Below, in pieces: positions 34,646 through 43,497 of a stretch of DNA of 64,000 nucleotides. The notes beneath the pieces are model-generated. The model was not told where the DNA came from and searched no databases. It worked only from the letters and a program-made list of their open reading frames with translations. Where the stretch lies: assembly GCF_025264645.1 (NCBI RefSeq), contig NZ_CP073696.1, positions 2,728,001 to 2,792,000 of the forward strand, in the 5' to 3' direction. The stretch's first letter is position 1; each line of letters begins with the position of its first letter. The translations under genes and the position numbers were made by a program. The stretch is from Edaphobacter lichenicola. GTDB lineage: Bacteria; Acidobacteriota; Terriglobia; Terriglobales; Acidobacteriaceae.

Positions 34646-37600
34646 AGAAGGTGAATTTGAGAGCGACTTGGCCAACGCGCGATACGTTTGTTACAGAGCC
34701 CTGACCGTTGTTGACTTGGCCGAAGGTAGAGTCCGTCGGAGTCGTATCCGGACCGCCCATGATTGGATGGTTGAAGGCATTGAACAGCTCGAAGCGCAAC
34801 TGCAGCCTATACCGTTCTCCGATGGCCCAGTTCTTCATGAGCGATGCGTCGACGTTGAAGCCCGGAGGACTGTACATGAGATTGCGAGCACTATCACCGA
34901 AGGTGCCGTCGTGGCGAGTGGTGAACGCAGCCGGATTGAAGTATTGCTTGAGATATTTCGCACGGCCGCCCTGGCGAACCTGCAGCGGCACTCCTGGGAC
35001 GCGGTCGGCGCGGTCGCCGCTGCAAAATTGCAAACATCCGCCACCGTACCCTGGCTCGCCATAGGCGGCCTGGCTGCTGCCGGAGCCGATGCTGAACGGT
35101 GTGCCTGACTGCCAGGTAGCGATCGGGCTGAGTTCCCAGGATCCGAGCGCCTCTCGCATGACTAGATTGTGTCCCTGCAGATCCGGACTGCGGTAAATGA
35201 AGTTGGTGACCCAACTGAAGGGAATGCTGGCACTGGAGATGCCGCGGCTCCAATTTAAATTCGCGGGATTATCTATACCGGCTTGGACGACGGCGAGGTT
35301 TGCGCCACTGGCCACGTCGATCGTCTTCTGCCAGGTGAAGCTGGACTGCGCCTGAAGGCCATGGGACATGCGTCGGTCGAAAGAGATTTGCAGAGAATGA
35401 TAGTTGGCTGTCGCGCCACTGTCGTATTCGAGGATGCCAGTAAAATTAGAATACGGAGCAACAGGTTTGGGGGCCAGCGCCGGGCTGGGGCATCCAGGCG
35501 ATGTGTAAGAGGTGCAGTAGCTGTAGCCAGCGAAGTTCCTATCGACCACGTAGTCCTGATGATAGGATTCGCTGCCCACGTAGGCGATGCGCATGCTCAT
35601 TGCACCGCTCAGCTGCTGCTCTACCGAGGCATTCCAGGACTGGGTCATGCTCGCCTTGAAGTTCCGGGCAAAGGAAGCCTGTAGATAGACTGGTCCGGGA
35701 ACCGGCGAGTCAATAGGTGGCACGAAGCCGATGGAGGCGAACGGCGGAAACGGCTGGACGCCATTGCTTCCGAACGATGGGGTGGCCCATGGGTTGTGGA
35801 AGTTCATGTAGCCGGTGATCGATTGGCCGGTGTTCGGAACGCAAGCGCTGGTGACTCCACCCGCGGAACAGATAGGCACATTCGAAGGCGCAGCCGGCGC
35901 AAACGCAGGCGCAAAAGGTGCGATATCGACGGCGTGGTTATAGATGGAATAGTTCACCGGAGCGCTAAACATGCCGAACGCGGCATGGAAAACGGTGTGC
36001 GGCATACTCTTTGGTTGGAAAGCCACGCCGAGGCGGGGCTCGAAGAAGTTATAGTCGCTGGGGCGAAGCGCGTCGTTCACGCCGGGGTCGCCCGGGAAAA
36101 TCAGCCCCAGGGGGGAGTTGGGAAAACGGGTGCTTTGCTGGCCGGCGACAAAAGCCGCCCCGCGGCCGCCGACAGAAACCGGCGCGATATCGGGGGCCCA
36201 ACGCAGGCCGAGCGTAAGCGTAAGACCAGCTGTGACACGGAACTCGTCGTTGACATACGGCTCGATCTGCCATTCCTTGATGTCGGCCAGTTCGCCCGCA
36301 CCCTGTTCAAAGCTGCTCATGTAACCCAAGAGCCAGTCGGCAGTGCCGTTGCCAGTATAGCCGCCACCGAAACCGATGATGGCGTCGCCCGGATAGAGGC
36401 TTGCGTTTTCGACTGCCCTCTGGCGTTTTAGCTCGATACCCACCGATACGTTATGACGGCCAATGGTCTTAATCAGGGTGTCGGAGATGCCCTCCGTGGA
36501 ACGGACCTCACTCGCGGGTGTAGTCCATCCGCCGCTGGCGCCCCCAAAAGTTGCGCCCTCCATATAGCAGGCCGGCTCGTTCAGGGTAATGTAACGCGAC
36601 CAGCACATATTCTTGCCGCTGTGGTCAACTACGGCCGCGCCATTGTGCGCGCTCTGCTGGGTCCACAGAACCGTGGCCGTGTTGACTGTAGACTGGTTCA
36701 CCGTCCAGGTGTGCTGCGCAATTTCGTTGAAGTACCACATTTGTTCGCCGAAGGTCTCGGTCCAGTTATTCAAGTTCAGCACTGAGAGAACATTGCCTGG
36801 TACGTCACCTGAGGGTTGAATGAACTTATCGATATACGATCGCACGGTGAGGCGCTGGCTTTTCGAGAGATCGTAGTCAACCCTGCCCGTGTACTCGTCT
36901 AAGTTGTTCTTTATGCCGGCCGATGAGTAAAACATCTGCCCGGCCAGGTTCTGGCCCGGACCCGAAGGCGCGGCCGTCCCTGTAGCGGGGCTCGTGTGAC
37001 CCGGCAGACCATCGTTGGTAATTTGCACGGCTACCGGATCAAGCGACCCTATGAGTTGGTTAGGCTTCCCATTGGCGAACTGGAACGGACCGTTCAACCA
37101 GCCGCAGGAAAGAGTCCGCGGCCCCGAGTAAGCCGAACCGCAGCTACTATTGCTTGCCTCAGCGTAATCGACCAATCCGCTAAAGTCCCCGTTCAGCATC
37201 TGCACCGTGGGGGTTGTAGTTTGGTTGTTTGACGCGCCAGCGCCGAAATTGGCCCGGGTTCCCTGGTAATTGAAGAAGAAAAATAGCTTATTCTTGAGTA
37301 CGGGTCCGCCGACATACCCGCCGAACTGGCTGCGCTTGAGCGGATCGAGCTGGTGATTGCTCCAGTTTGCCGCGTTGAAGTCCTGGTTACGCAGAAACTC
37401 GAAGAGGCCGCCGTGCCATGCATTCGTGCCGCTCCTGGTGGCCATCGAAACAACGCCACCGGTCGAGAAGCCGTAAACAGCGCTGAAGTTGTTGGAGATC
37501 AGGCGGAATTCCTGCGTGGCGTCTGGATTAGGCGTGGGCGAGTTGCCGCCCAGATAGTTGTCCATGTTAGATACGCCGTCAAGCATGTAGTACGTGCTAC

Positions 37601-38198
37601 CAACGCGGCCGCCGTTGGAAGACGCAGCAGTTTCATTGGGAAACGACATCCCATTCTGGCTTGAATAAACGCCAGCCTTGTTGGCATCGATCATACCCGG
37701 CGCCAGCAGCGCCAGAGCGGAGGGATCGCGTCCGTTCAGAGGCAATTCACTCACCGAGTCTTGGTTGATGGTCATACCCAGTTCCGACGTCGTGGTATTG
37801 ATCAATTCGGTATCGGAGGTCACGGTTATCCTTTCCGTGGCACTCCCCACCTTCAACTGGACGTTTTGTGTCGCGTTGGCGTTGGCCTGGATGACGATGC
37901 CGTTCTGCAGATACCGCCCGAACCCCTGGGCCGCAATGCTCAGCGAATAATTCCCTGGGGGCACCAGATTGAAGAGGTAGACGCCGTTGCTGCCCGTAGC
38001 CACCGTCTGCGGGAAGTTGGTGTCGATGTTGGTGAGCGTTACGGATACACCGGGAACGGCCGCTCCTGCAGGATCAGACACCAGCCCGGTCAAGCTTCCG
38101 GTTGTCCCTTGAGCAAAAATAGACGATGCTGAACTGAGAAGTACAAGCGCGATCACCAGGAGGCAAAGACACAATTTTGATGCTCCGGTTGAACTCAT
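34644..38198 (-). CDS. TonB-dependent receptor, Oar-like, with carboxypeptidase-regulatory domain
   Basis: A 1184-aa outer-membrane receptor. The signal peptide (LCLCLLVIALVLLSSASSIF) precedes a carboxypeptidase-regulatory-like Ig domain at about 33-110 (GSLTGLVSDPAGAAVPGVSV, GSNGVYLFNLVPPGNYSLSI). Next are a TonB-box/plug region (TSDTELINTTTSELGMTIN, ELPLNGRDPSALALLAPG) and a long barrel rich in aromatic strands ending VSRVGQVALKFTF, the C-terminal Phe expected for BAM insertion. Size and layout match the acidobacterial Oar-like receptors thought to import complex carbohydrates. GGAGGCAG precedes the ATG. A perfect LacI-type palindrome lies 135 bp upstream, linking it to the mannan genes. 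It is a candidate importer of mannan or N-glycan oligosaccharides, by inference only. Confidence 0.92.
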   Translation of the reverse strand: MSSTGASKLCLCLLVIALVLLSSASSIFAQGTTGSLTGLVSDPAGAAVPGVSVTLTNIDTNFPQTVATGSNGVYLFNLVPPGNYSLSIAAQGFGRYLQNGIVIQANANATQNVQLKVGSATERITVTSDTELINTTTSELGMTINQDSVSELPLNGRDPSALALLAPGMIDANKAGVYSSQNGMSFPNETAASSNGGRVGSTYYMLDGVSNMDNYLGGNSPTPNPDATQEFRLISNNFSAVYGFSTGGVVSMATRSGTNAWHGGLFEFLRNQDFNAANWSNHQLDPLKRSQFGGYVGGPVLKNKLFFFFNYQGTRANFGAGASNNQTTTPTVQMLNGDFSGLVDYAEASNSSCGSAYSGPRTLSCGWLNGPFQFANGKPNQLIGSLDPVAVQITNDGLPGHTSPATGTAAPSGPGQNLAGQMFYSSAGIKNNLDEYTGRVDYDLSKSQRLTVRSYIDKFIQPSGDVPGNVLSVLNLNNWTETFGEQMWYFNEIAQHTWTVNQSTVNTATVLWTQQSAHNGAAVVDHSGKNMCWSRYITLNEPACYMEGATFGGASGGWTTPASEVRSTEGISDTLIKTIGRHNVSVGIELKRQRAVENASLYPGDAIIGFGGGYTGNGTADWLLGYMSSFEQGAGELADIKEWQIEPYVNDEFRVTAGLTLTLGLRWAPDIAPVSVGGRGAAFVAGQQSTRFPNSPLGLIFPGDPGVNDALRPSDYNFFEPRLGVAFQPKSMPHTVFHAAFGMFSAPVNYSIYNHAVDIAPFAPAFAPAAPSNVPICSAGGVTSACVPNTGQSITGYMNFHNPWATPSFGSNGVQPFPPFASIGFVPPIDSPVPGPVYLQASFARNFKASMTQSWNASVEQQLSGAMSMRIAYVGSESYHQDYVVDRNFAGYSYCTSYTSPGCPSPALAPKPVAPYSNFTGILEYDSGATANYHSLQISFDRRMSHGLQAQSSFTWQKTIDVASGANLAVVQAGIDNPANLNWSRGISSASIPFSWVTNFIYRSPDLQGHNLVMREALGSWELSPIATWQSGTPFSIGSGSSQAAYGEPGYGGGCLQFCSGDRADRVPGVPLQVRQGGRAKYLKQYFNPAAFTTRHDGTFGDSARNLMYSPPGFNVDASLMKNWAIGERYRLQLRFELFNAFNHPIMGGPDTTPTDSTFGQVNNGQGSVTNVSRVGQVALKFTF

Positions 38199-38969
38199 AA
38201 CTGCCTCCTGAAATTAGTGCCCAAAGTTTGGTTCATGTTGTCTGTGTGGTGAGTTCATCTGCCCAGCAGCAATCGGTTCCAAGATCACCTGCATCATCGC
38301 CTCAACCTCATAAACACGAGCTGACTTGTTTCTTGACAACGTTGTCAACTTTCAACCCGAAAATTTACTCGGTTGAAATGATCTCTGTCAAGCTTTTTGT
38401 TTATTTTGGAATGCAACTTTTGATTTGAGTGGTCGTCCGCTGTCCCGACTCTCAAAACGTCAGGTCGCCCGATTTCAGTTCAGCAGAATTTCGACAGAGC
38501 ACCCCGGCTTTCGGGAGACGATAAGAGTTGTAAATTGTTCGACTCGGCTCTATCGCCTGAAGCCACACTCCTTGCACTGCTCGGTAAACTTGCTCAAGCT
38601 TCGAAGCGGCGTTTTCTGCTCGTCGAATAGGGCTGTACCGCCGGCACCCTCTCCGGACAGCGGGACCAAGTCCTACGAATTTTGACTGAAAAGGAAATCT
38701 GAGTCTTACAACAAAAATTTGAACGCGGTGCTTGACCGTCCGCTCCCACGATTTCGAGCACATGGCCGAGTTAAGGGGGTACGATTCCGTGCAAGATGAT
38801 ACGCTTTTGCCAGTCAGTCCATTAAGAATCGTCGAGGCTGGAGACCGTGGTCAAATCGCTGCTGATGCGACTTGCGGGCATGCCCTGGGGTCGTTTGGAG
38901 CTAAACTATATTATGGTTGGCCGCGAGAAGTGGAGGGTACTGCCCTCCAGCCGGGCGGAACGATCCCCT
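38199..38969. promoter_or_regulatory. 771-bp divergent region between the TonB receptor and a TPR gene
   Basis: Holds the control region of the minus-strand receptor gene, including the palindrome at 38333-38348. Short frames on both strands (for example 38452-38763 minus, 38732-39022 plus) have no recognised family. The right 120 bp form an open in-frame extension of the TPR gene without a good ribosome site. Confidence 0.5.
38333..38348. promoter_or_regulatory. LacI-type operator TTGACAACGTTGTCAA
   Basis: Perfect 16-bp palindrome 135 bp upstream of the TonB-dependent receptor start. It is the longest symmetrical TTGAC...GTCAA form in the window, consistent with a LacI-family operator. The left half could also overlap a -35 hexamer (TTGACA). 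Confidence 0.7.
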
Positions 38970-40634
38970 ATGAAATCACACTGTTCAACGACCCCGCGAC
39001 TCATAAAACGGACGGGGTTTAGAATCGCGCCGCGTTGCATTGCAGCGGCAATTCTGTTTTTTTCAGGACCATTTGTGCTTGCGGCTTCGTCTTGCGCTGC
39101 TCCCCCGCAACTACAGGCTCGTCTAAGAGGCAAACCTACCGCTGATACATATACCAACCTAGGCGATTGGTTCGCTCAACGAAAGCAGTTTGACTGCGCT
39201 GCTGGTGCATTCGCATCGGCATTCCGTCTCCAACCAACATCAGCATCCGTCGCCTATCTGTGGGGACTGAGCTTGTCTTCCGCGGGTGAGAATGAGCAGG
39301 CAATTGCCCCCCTGAGACAGGCCATACGCCTCGATGCAAACGACATTCGACCTCACCTAGTTCTGGCGACCGTACTGGACCGGATGAAAGAAACAGTCGA
39401 AGGCGAGGCGGAGTGGCGCAAGGCCCTCGCAATTGATCCCCAATCGGCGGTGGCCCTAGATTCACTGTCCCGGAATATGGTTGATCAGAAGAACTATGCT
39501 TCCGTCATTGCATTGCTCGACAAGCCCGGTATGGAGCCAAACCGGACTGCAATGCAAAGCCTGAATCTCGGGATGGCCTATGCTGGCAGGGTCCAACTCG
39601 ACAAGGCGGCGGCTGTGCTCCGCGAGGGGTTAAACAACAACGAGGACTCCTTGCCCATCGCCAATGAATTAGCGGTAGTGCTGATGTTACTTGGCCGCGA
39701 TGAAGAGGCCTATTCCGTCTTTGACCTAGCATTAGCCAAACATCCTGCGGATCAACCCACCCAGGTTCTTTACCTACACACTCTCGTTAACAGCAAGTCA
39801 AATCGAGCATTCGATTACAGCCGGAGATTGCTTTCGGCTTACCCGGATCAGTGGGAGGTGCTTTATCTCGCAGGAGTGATGGAGTCTCGCAAGGGTGAAT
39901 TCGAACAAGCACGCGCACATCTGGAACACTCCATACTCCTAAATCCGAAATACTATCCGTCGCAGGAGATGCTAGGCGTTGTTTTGGCTGGGCTAGGCGA
40001 TCTGCAGGCCGCCAAGCAACATCTGGACCGAGCGGTCGCGCTTGGAGACGACCAACCGGAGATCGAGTACGAATTGGCACAGCTTTCGAAACGCCTGGGC
40101 GACACCGCAAACGCGCATGAGAAGATACGCATTTATCAGAACTTAAAAAAAACTCGATCGGATGCGGTACAAGCAGCAGGAAAATCAGAGATGGGTGATC
40201 AAGCCATTTCCGAGGGGAACCCATCTCGGGCCGCGTCACTTTATCAGGAAGCGCTCGAGATCACACCCAATGAGGCGATTCTCTATTACAAACTTTCTGA
40301 GGCGCAGGACAAAATGAAGGACTTTGCTGGCGAGAAAATTTCCCTTGAACGGGCGATTCAATTGAATCCAAATCTTGCCGAGGCTCAAAATCAGATGGGC
40401 TATCTGGCCGATCGAGCCGGCGAGTTCACGAGGGCCGAGAGCTACTTTCGCACCGCGATACGCGTCTCTCCGTCGTATGTGATCGCTTGGATTAATTTGG
40501 CCGCTACTTTAGCTAGCGAAGAAAAGTGGCAGGATGCTAGACAGGTCTTGAGCCACGTCACGGAGATCGATCCGGATAATGTTCAGGCGCATCAGTTGGG
40601 ACAAGCACTGAAAGATGCCCCTCCCGACCGATGA
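38970..40634 (+). CDS. Exported TPR-repeat protein
   Basis: 554 aa from ATG 38970. The signal peptide (FRIAPRCIAAAILFFSGPFV, then LAASSCA) may be a lipoprotein type. About 11-12 tetratricopeptide repeats follow, for example YLWGLSLSSAGENEQAIAPL, RQAIRLDANDIRPHLVLATV, AEWRKALAIDPQSAVALDSL, HLEHSILLNPKYYPSQEMLG, HLDRAVALGDDQPEIEYELA, ASLYQEALEITPNEAILYYK and AESYFRTAIRVSPSYVIAWI. TPR arrays mediate protein-protein contacts. It is divergent from the TonB receptor. TPR proteins of this kind commonly accompany CRTAC1 and Oar-like receptors in Acidobacteria, but a specific role is unknown. An upstream ATG at 38847 is in frame but gives an unlikely basic leader. Confidence 0.82.
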   Translation: MKSHCSTTPRLIKRTGFRIAPRCIAAAILFFSGPFVLAASSCAAPPQLQARLRGKPTADTYTNLGDWFAQRKQFDCAAGAFASAFRLQPTSASVAYLWGLSLSSAGENEQAIAPLRQAIRLDANDIRPHLVLATVLDRMKETVEGEAEWRKALAIDPQSAVALDSLSRNMVDQKNYASVIALLDKPGMEPNRTAMQSLNLGMAYAGRVQLDKAAAVLREGLNNNEDSLPIANELAVVLMLLGRDEEAYSVFDLALAKHPADQPTQVLYLHTLVNSKSNRAFDYSRRLLSAYPDQWEVLYLAGVMESRKGEFEQARAHLEHSILLNPKYYPSQEMLGVVLAGLGDLQAAKQHLDRAVALGDDQPEIEYELAQLSKRLGDTANAHEKIRIYQNLKKTRSDAVQAAGKSEMGDQAISEGNPSRAASLYQEALEITPNEAILYYKLSEAQDKMKDFAGEKISLERAIQLNPNLAEAQNQMGYLADRAGEFTRAESYFRTAIRVSPSYVIAWINLAATLASEEKWQDARQVLSHVTEIDPDNVQAHQLGQALKDAPPDR

Positions 40635-41043
40635 TCTTATGAAATAGCATTAGATCGACTATCAGATCGAACTGAACTTGACTACGCACGTAACTCTCAG
40701 TCCATGGCAACGAGGAACAGCATTCTCGGGGCGGCAATCCACGCCACGGCAGATTCATGGCACGAATCTAGGCCTGACGGTTCTCCATGTTTACGATGCG
40801 ACCGTATTCGCCATGAATTGGAATTCTCTTACAATTCCGAGCCGCGACGGCTGCGGCGAATGCTCTGAGATCGCGCTCCTAACCATTGCGAATCGGCGAA
40901 TGTCCTGACAAGCTTCGGCTTGGAAGATGTCGGAACGGGTCAGTTCTGTGTATAGGGATTCTTGCCAAAGTCACATTGACTCTCGCAGCGAAAGGCAAAG
41001 GGCTTGGCCGGCCATCGGCAGCGACGGCAGGCGGACATCGGCG
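40635..41043. other. 409-bp stretch without a recognised gene
   Basis: Lies between the ends of the convergent TPR and GH125 genes. Small frames on + (40678-40908, 40886-41158) have no motif or ribosome site. No strong hairpin found. Confidence 0.45.
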
Positions 41044-42474
41044 TCAAGTCAACAGGTCAGGCCGGTGTTCTGCGGTTCGAGCGATGAGTTCGCCGAACAG
41101 TGTATTGGCCCAGGCGAACCAGGCTCTGGTAAAGTTGGCGGGATCATTGCGATTATAGGATTCATGGATGAACCCGGTAGACGCTGCAGATGTTTTCAAC
41201 ATCTGAATCATGCTAGCGATCTCAGGATCGGAGTGGCTGGTGAGGGCGTACATGATCTGAGATATGGGCCAGATGCTGTCCCGGCCTACGTGCGGGCCGC
41301 CAATTCCCGCTCCGGCTGTTCCCTCGAAGAACCAGGGGTTCTGCTTGCTCCACACAAATCTTCTGGTTCGCTCGTACAGGGCCGCATCGGGCGAGCTATC
41401 GAGATAGGGTAGACTGAGCAGGCTCGGAGCGTTCGCATCGTCCATAAGGACGCGCGAGCCGTATCCATCGATCTCATACGCCCAGATGTCTCCCGCGGGC
41501 GTCGAGGTAATTGCATATTGCCGCAGCGCAGCTTCCACCTCCTCGGCCATTTCGTCTGCCTGGTTCGCCAGCTTGGCATCGTGAAGGATGCGGTCCGCCA
41601 TCGTTGAGAGTTGCCGCAACGAAGTAACTGCGAAGAGATTAGCGGGCACTAAATAGGGAAAGATGCACGCGTCGTCCGACGGACGGAAGGCCGACGCAAT
41701 GAGGCCCGTTGCCTTGACGGGATTGCCGATCCCATTCACCAGCGAGTCGGTTGGATTGAGCGCCGCACGCTGAAAATGATAGGGCCCCGGGCCGTCCTTC
41801 CTCTGCTGCACTCGCATGGTCGAGAGCACGCTCTGCATCGCGAGTTTCCACTGCGAGTCGAAAGGTCCAGTGTCGCCCGTATTTTTCCAAAAGCCATGCG
41901 CAAGGCGGATTGGGTAACACAGCGAATCCAGCTCGTATTTGCGTTCGCCCACCCCTTGCCTCATCTCGGTCTGGTCGTGGCGGCTTCCCTCAAGCGGCGG
42001 CTCGCTCAGGTCAGCCATAAAGCAATTCGCATAGGGATCGATAAGCAGGCAGCGAACTTGGCGGCGGATCACCCCTTCAAGCAGTTCACGTAGAGATTTG
42101 TCGTTCGAGGCCAACGGTAGATAAGGCCACACTTGGGCGGATGAATCACGGAGCCACATTGCGGCGATGTCACCGGTAAGGACAACGGTGTCGGGTTTGC
42201 CTTCAAACGTGCCTGGTTGGACGGTAGTATCGAGTGTGTTGGGAAAGCAGTTCGTGAAAAGACGTGACACTAGTGGATCGCGAATTCTGCGACAGACTGA
42301 GACGATGTACGCCTCGACAGCATCGCTGCAAAACTTGCGATCCTTGACCGACGGACGCCTCGAGCCCAGCGCATCAGCCTGCGCACGGAGTGGACCTGGA
42401 AGAACGGACAACGCGCCCGCTCCGGCGACGAAAGAACTTAGTTGCGCTACGAGATCCCGTCTGGTTAGCTTCAT
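41044..42474 (-). CDS. GH125 exo-alpha-1,6-mannosidase
   Basis: A 476-aa exported metal-independent alpha-mannosidase of glycoside hydrolase family 125. It has a Tat-like signal (MKLTRRDLVAQLSSFVAGAG). Characteristic segments are TGDIAAMWLRDSSAQVWPYL, IDPYANCFMAD, YELDSLCYPIRLAHGFWKNT, ALNPTDSLVNGIGNPVKATG, IFPYLVPANLFAVTSLRQLS, AYEIDGYGSRVLMDDANAPS and FFEGTAGAGIGGPHVGRDSI with the catalytic acids expected in these blocks. GH125 enzymes release terminal mannose from alpha-1,6 linkages of N-glycans or fungal mannan. The start lacks a strong ribosome site. It is divergent from a decayed esterase and the ROK operon, and forms part of the mannan locus. Confidence 0.93.
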   Translation of the reverse strand: MKLTRRDLVAQLSSFVAGAGALSVLPGPLRAQADALGSRRPSVKDRKFCSDAVEAYIVSVCRRIRDPLVSRLFTNCFPNTLDTTVQPGTFEGKPDTVVLTGDIAAMWLRDSSAQVWPYLPLASNDKSLRELLEGVIRRQVRCLLIDPYANCFMADLSEPPLEGSRHDQTEMRQGVGERKYELDSLCYPIRLAHGFWKNTGDTGPFDSQWKLAMQSVLSTMRVQQRKDGPGPYHFQRAALNPTDSLVNGIGNPVKATGLIASAFRPSDDACIFPYLVPANLFAVTSLRQLSTMADRILHDAKLANQADEMAEEVEAALRQYAITSTPAGDIWAYEIDGYGSRVLMDDANAPSLLSLPYLDSSPDAALYERTRRFVWSKQNPWFFEGTAGAGIGGPHVGRDSIWPISQIMYALTSHSDPEIASMIQMLKTSAASTGFIHESYNRNDPANFTRAWFAWANTLFGELIARTAEHRPDLLT

Positions 42475-42611
42475 CGTTCTAATGATCTCGTCTCCATCGA
42501 TGTCTTGTGTTTTCCAATACCCTCTGCTCCTAAACGATCTTTGAGATTGCCCACATGCCGACGCGATTTCGGAAGCTATGGCTAGGTCTACGGAGCCGCT
42601 AGATAGGAGCT

Positions 42612-43328
42612 ATGCTGTCATAAGCTTCCTCATTCGGATGAACGCCGTCCGGACTCATACAAAAAAGCGGGAACCTCCATCAGGCCCGGCAAGCACAGCA
42701 TGACATCCCACCAATCCGAGACGATGCTCCACAGCACACTTCCTCGCCTGCGCGGTGAGGGCAAGCATCTCTGTCTCGGGTAGACAGATTTTCCAGGGAA
42801 ACTGTTTGACCCGTAGCTGCGAAGCTTGAATCATTAATTTCCCTGGCCTGACCGATCGCGGCCGTTGCACTGATGTTCTCCTAGGTCATTTCGAGCGGCA
42901 TCGGTCCGGTATTTCCGGCAATATCGTTGGTACCGCCGAGGAAAACAACTTCGCCAGGCTTCCACGCCTTCACATCCCGTTCGAATCTCAGCAGCATCTG
43001 TGGAGTCTTCCGATATACCTCGATTGATGCACGGCTTCGGAGTAAAAGCCGATGGATCGAACTGGCGCCCCGACTGACCGATGCTCAGTGACTCGATAGA
43101 AGCAACCCGCTTCCGGCCGGTGGTCGGCGGCTCGAGCGCGGCGTTGTCTTCCTTATACCGTGAGAAATTCTCCCAGTCGGAGATGGTTTTTCGTGGGATA
43201 GTAGGTTCACAGGGAGGAGCCGTTGCTGTGGTCGGATCGATCGTTTGCGCACAGCCAGGCCCGCTCGCGGGCGCAAGCAGAACGGCGCTCAAACCGATTT
43301 TCGTTAGCGAGTGCTTCGCATAAACCAT
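42612..43328 (-). pseudogene. SGNH/GDSL hydrolase, multiply frameshifted
   Basis: A secreted SGNH-family esterase that has decayed. The frame from 43328 has a signal peptide (KIGLSAVLLAPASGPGCAQ), then DWENFSRYKEDNAALEPPTT and PCINRGIS. In family members the serine block is GDSITD; here it reads IESLSIG, so Ser and Asp are disturbed. A one-base change after GIS shifts to a frame with TPQMLLRFERDVKAWKPGEV and the block III motif GGTNDIAGNTGP, which then stops. The C-terminus is found as MLALTAQARKCAVEHRLG and, in a further frame, SPDGVHPNEEAYD, the catalytic Asp-His block, at about 42620-42660. At least three frame changes are needed. It probably once de-esterified mannan or other glycans. Confidence 0.8.
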
Positions 43329-43394
43329 GAAAGATCCCTCTTAGTGCCCTTGTTGACTCGTGCAGCGAAATCATATACTTTTCGAGGCAATCTA

Positions 43395-43406
43395 GACAAC
43401 GTTGTC
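43395..43406. promoter_or_regulatory. LacI-type operator core GACAACGTTGTC
   Basis: Perfect 12-bp palindrome 92 bp upstream of the ROK-porter-GH76 operon and 67 bp upstream of the divergent SGNH pseudogene. Same core as the sites at 12692, 13990 and 38333. Confidence 0.65.
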
Positions 43407-43497
43407 AAATGCGGAGCGGGACATTATGGGGGCATTGGCTGTCAATTTGGAAGGCTGTCGGAACAAACCCAAACAGTAAGCGAGGCTGCAGACATTT

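Noticed and set aside
35796..36431. 211-residue plus-strand frame
   Set aside because: Antisense shadow of the TonB-dependent receptor barrel.
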